From Micropepsaceae bacterium (GTDB lineage Bacteria > Pseudomonadota > Alphaproteobacteria > Micropepsales > Micropepsaceae): a DNA stretch of 17,082 bases. Made by a program: the position numbers and the translations under genes. Numbering within the stretch: the first letter of the stretch is position 1; every line of letters begins with the position of its first letter. Below, one piece after another: positions 13,986-17,082 of this stretch. The stretch covers positions 1-17,082 of the forward strand of contig JANWHR010000130.1 in the NCBI GenBank assembly GCA_025450355.1, read 5' to 3'. Below the pieces are notes generated by a model, which did no database searches, was not told the DNA's origin, and worked only from the letters and a program-made list of their open reading frames with translations.

Positions 13986-14491
13986 GCCGGCGTGCCGGCG
14001 CTGTTTCAGCCGAAGACGAAGCATTCTTTCGGGAAGCCTTAAGCGGTGTAGAGCCGCTGAAAAGGCGGCGAGCGGGCATTCCGCCTGTTCGTATTCATCA
14101 TAAGCCATCCGTCATCTTTCCCACGCATCGCGCATTGCCGCGCACGATAAAAGGCGATCTGGTAGAGCCGATCTCAGGCCATGCCGAAGCCCGTCTGAGA
14201 CGCGGCAGAATGGAGCCCGAAGCGCGGATCGACCTCCACGGACACAGCTATGAGAACGCGTATCGCTCGCTCGTCTCGTTCCTGATGCGCGCCCATTCGG
14301 ACGGCAAGCGCCTGGTCCTGGTGATTACCGGAAAGGGAGGTGTGCTGCGGCCGCATCTGACAATGTGGCTGAATGTCCCGGAGCTGCAGCCGTTTGTGAT
14401 CGGCATCCGGGAAGCGCATCCAAAGCACGGCGGCAGCGGAGCCTTTTATGTCGCGCTGCAAAAGCGCAAGGCCGGCATGCGACAGCCATGA
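13982..14491 (+). CDS. Smr domain protein
   Basis: This 169-residue protein has a disordered, basic N-terminus and a C-terminal Smr domain (about 80-162), a fold related to MutS2 C-termini that has nuclease or nucleic-acid-binding activity in studied cases. The domain carries IDLHGHS (83-89), corresponding to the LDxHG motif, then LVITGKGG (113-120) and the closing HGGSGAFYVAL. The true target is unknown. I chose ATG 13982 rather than the much longer upstream frame because it overlaps the mltA stop as ATGA and matches the family length. The stop overlaps the next start in the same way. mltA-smr pairing is common in alphaproteobacteria. Confidence 0.92.
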   Translation: MSRRAGAVSAEDEAFFREALSGVEPLKRRRAGIPPVRIHHKPSVIFPTHRALPRTIKGDLVEPISGHAEARLRRGRMEPEARIDLHGHSYENAYRSLVSFLMRAHSDGKRLVLVITGKGGVLRPHLTMWLNVPELQPFVIGIREAHPKHGGSGAFYVALQKRKAGMRQP

Positions 14492-14904
14492 GGCAATGTC
14501 TCGACCGGTTCACAATCGCCACGCGCGGGCGAAAATTCACCGACATCACCAGTAACTTGCGCAGATTCGTGGCTGGCTCATCAATCAAAACCGGGTTGCT
14601 GACGCTGTTCATTCAGCACACTTCCGCATCTCTTCTGATCCAGGAAAATGCCGATCCGGACGTGCTCATGGATCTGGAAGATGCGTTTGCCCGGCTGGCG
14701 CCCCGCGCGGCGGGATACCGGCACACCACCGAAGGCCCTGACGATATGCCCAGCCATATCCGAGCGGCGCTGACGCAGACATCGCTGTCCGTTCCGGTCG
14801 TCGAAGGCGCGCCTGTGCTCGGCACCTGGCAGGCGGTTTACCTTTTCGAACATCGCGACGCGCCGCACCACCGGACGGTGTTGATGCACCTGATTGGTGA
14901 GTGA
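14488..14904 (+). CDS. yjbQ: YjbQ/UPF0047 family protein (secondary thiamine-phosphate synthase type)
   Basis: This 138-residue protein belongs to the YjbQ/UPF0047 family, small trimeric beta-rich enzymes with weak thiamine-phosphate synthase activity in E. coli; the main role is uncertain. Conserved segments are all present: IQHTSASLL (42-50), QENADPDV (52-59), HTTEGPDDMPSHIRA (79-93), GTWQ (112-115) and FEHRD (120-124). The histidines and acidic residues of these motifs form the presumed active site. ATG 14488 overlaps the smr stop as ATGA; the open frame upstream of it is not family-like. It is the last gene of the Tim44-mltA-smr run. Confidence 0.92.
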   Translation: MRQCLDRFTIATRGRKFTDITSNLRRFVAGSSIKTGLLTLFIQHTSASLLIQENADPDVLMDLEDAFARLAPRAAGYRHTTEGPDDMPSHIRAALTQTSLSVPVVEGAPVLGTWQAVYLFEHRDAPHHRTVLMHLIGE

Positions 14905-14974
14905 CTGTCTATTCCGCCACCCGGTTCGAATCCGGATTGCGATCGGCGAAAGCCATCAGGATAGCCGAATGATC
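14905..14974. other. Short gap between convergent genes with a tRNA T-arm look-alike
   Basis: CCGGTTCGAATCCGG (14921-14935) resembles a tRNA T-arm and can form a 4-bp hairpin. No anticodon arm, acceptor stem or CCA is present, so it is not a tRNA gene. It could be a weak bidirectional terminator hairpin, though no T-run follows. Confidence 0.25.
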
Positions 14975-15229
14975 TCAGCCGTAAGGTGTTCGTTCGGCTT
15001 CATGGGCGTGGCCGATGGCGCGGCGGAGATTGATGTCGAGCTTACTGCAATAAAGTACGATTTTGTCGTCGTGTACCTCCTTGACGGCGCTCAGCGGAAT
15101 GGTGAAGTCACCCGTATTCTCCACATAAACGACAATACTCTCACGGCTGACCTTGCGCACCGCGCCGAAGGATTCACCTGCGTCGTGCACGAACACATCG
15201 AAACCTTCGCGGATCTTTTCTTCGAACAT
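14975..15229 (-). CDS. Small PRC-barrel/DUF2171-like protein of unknown function
   Basis: This 84-residue protein is predicted to be mostly beta strand. Its pattern, FDVFVHDAGESFGAVRKV (residues 10-27), then IVVYV and an IPLSAVKEVHDDKIVLY segment (44-60), resembles the small PRC-barrel-like DUF2171 group, in which a short domain carries a turn of the type DG..G.V followed by a dipeptide before VxxVxxxxVxL. The match is from memory and not strong. It has a good ribosome site (AAGGA, eight bases before ATG 15229) and begins 11 bases after the zinc-finger gene stop, so it belongs to the operon of the flavoprotein. No transmembrane or signal segment is visible. Confidence 0.6.
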   Translation of the reverse strand: MFEEKIREGFDVFVHDAGESFGAVRKVSRESIVVYVENTGDFTIPLSAVKEVHDDKIVLYCSKLDINLRRAIGHAHEAERTPYG

Positions 15230-15240
15230 CGCTGATTCCT

Positions 15241-15549
15241 TCAGACGTAGCGGGGGATCGGCCCGTTGTGTGGTGTCACGCGGCCGGAAAGGTCGAAAAA
15301 TATCTCATCAATGTAACACCAACCCCAGCCCTCAGGCGGATCGTAGCCTTCGATGATGGGATGACCGGTCGCGTGGAAGTGTCTTGTCGCGTGGCGATGT
15401 GGCGAGCTGTCACAGCAGCCAACATGGCCGCAGATGCGGCACAGGCGCAAGTGTACCCATGGCGAACCAATCTTCAAACATTCCTCACAGCCGAGCGCAC
15501 TCGGTGTCACCTCGCGGATCAGTCCCAGATGCGAACATCCGTCGCTCAT
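15241..15549 (-). CDS. UBP-type zinc finger protein
   Basis: This 102-residue protein is essentially one zf-UBP domain, the fold that in eukaryotic USP5 and HDAC6 binds the free C-terminal glycines of ubiquitin. Zinc ligands are visible in order: Cys5 and His7, Cys21 and Cys24, Cys37 and Cys40, Cys45/Cys46, and histidines 51, 53, 57, 59 and 63, enough for up to three zinc ions. The core WVHLRLCRICGHVGCCDSS (31-49) and the later WGWCYIDE are strongly family-like. The bacterial role is unknown. The start overlaps the flavoprotein stop as ATGA, so the two are translated together. Confidence 0.88.
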   Translation of the reverse strand: MSDGCSHLGLIREVTPSALGCEECLKIGSPWVHLRLCRICGHVGCCDSSPHRHATRHFHATGHPIIEGYDPPEGWGWCYIDEIFFDLSGRVTPHNGPIPRYV

Positions 15550-17082
15550 GAAGCCCTCTCTTTGACCTGACCGCGGCGGCCGGATGCCGGCGAAAGAAAT
15601 TCATGCAAAGCGGCGACGACCTGCGCGCCTTCGCCGACGGCGGAGGCAACGCGTTTCACCGAGCCTGAACGCACATCGCCGATGGCAAAAATACCGGGGC
15701 GACTGGTCTCGAATGGGCGCCGGCCGGGGCCAAGGGCCGTGTCTGTCAGCACGAAGCCGTCCGCATCAACCGCGACGTCGCACGCCCGGAGCCATTCGGT
15801 ATTCGGCTCCGCGCCGATGAACACAAAAAGATGTCCAAGATCACGGCGTGTCTCCGCCCCCGTAGAGCGGTTTCGCCAGCGGACCTGTTTCAGCACGCCA
15901 CCTTCACCAGATAACGAGATCACCTCCGTCTCCGGCATCACTTCGACATTGCCCAGCGCGAGAATCCGTTCGATGAGGTAGCGCGACATGTTCGCGTCGA
16001 GATTACGGCCGCGCATCAGCAGCCACACTTTCCTGGCCTGGTTCGCGAGATAGACCACTGCCTGGCCCGCGGAATTGCCGGCGCCGGCCAGGGCGATCTC
16101 CTGACCGGCAACCAGCCGGCCCTCGATCGGAGAAGCCCAATAGTGAACGTGCGAACCTTCGAATTCCGCGAGATTGGAAATATTCAGCCGCCGGTATCGC
16201 GCGCCGGTGGCGATCACAACCGAACGCGCGCGCACGCGCTGACGGTCCCCGGCTTCGGCGGCAAACTCGCCCTGCGCCGTATCCAGTTTGACAATTTTAT
16301 TCGGGATCGAGGTCTCGACCCCGAATTTCTGCGCCTGACTGAACGCACGCGCCATCAGCGCCATGCCGGTGATTCCCGTGGGAAACCCGAGATAATTCTC
16401 GATCCGCATCGAGGCGCCGGCCTGTCCACCAAAAGCATTGCCGTCGAGCGTGATCACCGATAGTCCTTCTGATGCCGCATACACTGCCGCCGCAAGCCCT
16501 GCGGGTCCGGCGCCCGCAATCATCACATCGTACAGACGATCTTCGTCAACGCGCTTAAGCAGTCCAAGGCAAGCCGCGAGGTCGTGCTCGGTGGGATTGC
16601 GCAGCAGCGTGCCGCTCGGGCAAACTACCAGGGGAAGCTCAGCCGGACTGATCTGGAAACGCTGCATCAAAGCACGCGCATCCTCATCCGTATCAGGATC
16701 AATTCGATGATACGGTTCGCCGTTTCGTCTGAGATAATTTGCCAGCCGCAGCGAATTCGCTTCGTCGCCCCTTCCGACGATAATTGGACCGGCGGCGGCG
16801 CTCTGCAGCATCGCGACGCGGCGCAGAATCAACGCACGCATGATCCGTTCGCCCAGTTCGGCCTCACCGACCATCAGATCGCGGATTCTCCCCGAGGGAA
16901 TAAGGAGCGCCTCCACGGGGGTTTGTGCGATCGCGTCCACCAGGGCCGGGCCGCCGGACAGCGCGCCCAACTCGGCCATGAAGAAGCCGGGCGCATAATT
17001 GATCAGAGGCGTGCTGCGGCCGAGCGCATCGCGCAGGTTGACCGCGATCTCCCCCGACAAAATTATGAACATGCCGGGCGTC
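15546..17082 (-). CDS. Cyclic-nucleotide-binding-domain/thioredoxin-reductase-like flavoprotein, 5' end cut by window
   Basis: The frame is open to the window end, so the N-terminus is missing; residue 1 below is Met at 17072. Residues 1-90 are the C-terminal part of a cyclic-nucleotide-binding-type domain (MFIILSGEIAV, then MAELGALSGGPALVDAIA). Residues about 95-170 look like a thioredoxin/glutaredoxin-fold linker. From 180 comes a thioredoxin-reductase-type flavoprotein: FAD motif GAGPAG (187-192), GGQAG, VVIATGA, NADPH motif GAGNSAGQA (330-338) and IFAIGDV (461-467). The redox CxxC of thioredoxin reductase is absent; that position reads YWASPIEG (311-318). It therefore probably reduces something other than a thioredoxin-type disulfide, or passes electrons to a partner. 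The next gene overlaps by four bases. Confidence 0.88.
   Translation of the reverse strand, partial: TPGMFIILSGEIAVNLRDALGRSTPLINYAPGFFMAELGALSGGPALVDAIAQTPVEALLIPSGRIRDLMVGEAELGERIMRALILRRVAMLQSAAAGPIIVGRGDEANSLRLANYLRRNGEPYHRIDPDTDEDARALMQRFQISPAELPLVVCPSGTLLRNPTEHDLAACLGLLKRVDEDRLYDVMIAGAGPAGLAAAVYAASEGLSVITLDGNAFGGQAGASMRIENYLGFPTGITGMALMARAFSQAQKFGVETSIPNKIVKLDTAQGEFAAEAGDRQRVRARSVVIATGARYRRLNISNLAEFEGSHVHYWASPIEGRLVAGQEIALAGAGNSAGQAVVYLANQARKVWLLMRGRNLDANMSRYLIERILALGNVEVMPETEVISLSGEGGVLKQVRWRNRSTGAETRRDLGHLFVFIGAEPNTEWLRACDVAVDADGFVLTDTALGPGRRPFETSRPGIFAIGDVRSGSVKRVASAVGEGAQVVAALHEFLSPASGRRGQVKERAS

Overview
This window looks like the chromosome of a free-living, moderately GC-rich alphaproteobacterium. 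The evidence is gene order and protein families: hemE-hemH-hemJ-rho on the minus strand, facing away from ppsR(RP001)-maf-aroE-coaE-dnaQ on the plus strand, then secB, a Tim44-like gene, mltA and smr. HemJ as the protoporphyrinogen oxidase and a ferrochelatase with Fe-S-type cysteines fit the same group. The sequence alone does not give a genus.

Layout. (1) 1-3344, plus strand: the C-terminal part of a YyaL/DUF255 protein, a dienelactone-hydrolase-family enzyme, a quinone oxidoreductase and a small membrane protein related to cation diffusion facilitators. (2) 3432-7440, minus strand: hemE, hemH and hemJ, coupled by 4-nt overlaps, then rho, which has its own candidate promoter and a structured leader. 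(3) 7441-7658: a 218-bp divergent gap, AT-rich at the hemE side, with a near-consensus DnaA box and six copies of GGGAT(A/T). (4) 7659-11228, plus strand: ppsR, maf, aroE, coaE and dnaQ, all overlapping by 4 or 8 nt. (5) secB on the minus strand, converging on dnaQ. (6) 12013-14904, plus strand: Tim44-like, mltA, smr and yjbQ, each overlapping the next. (7) 14975-17082, minus strand: a flavoprotein with a cyclic-nucleotide-binding-type domain (cut by the window end), a UBP-type zinc finger protein and an 84-residue PRC-barrel-like protein.

The most important point is region 3. In Caulobacter crescentus and Rickettsia prowazekii the chromosomal replication origin lies between hemE and RP001, the homologue of the kinase-regulator gene called ppsR here. 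This window keeps that arrangement, with genes on both sides transcribed away from the gap, so I propose that 7441-7658 contains oriC. No CtrA-type site is visible in it.

Most of the rest is housekeeping: heme synthesis, transcription termination, shikimate and CoA synthesis, proofreading, protein export, cell-wall turnover. The least explained part is the flavoprotein/zinc-finger/small-protein operon at the right end. I saw no mobile elements, CRISPR arrays, rRNA or complete tRNA genes. No gene-free stretch exceeds 300 bases.
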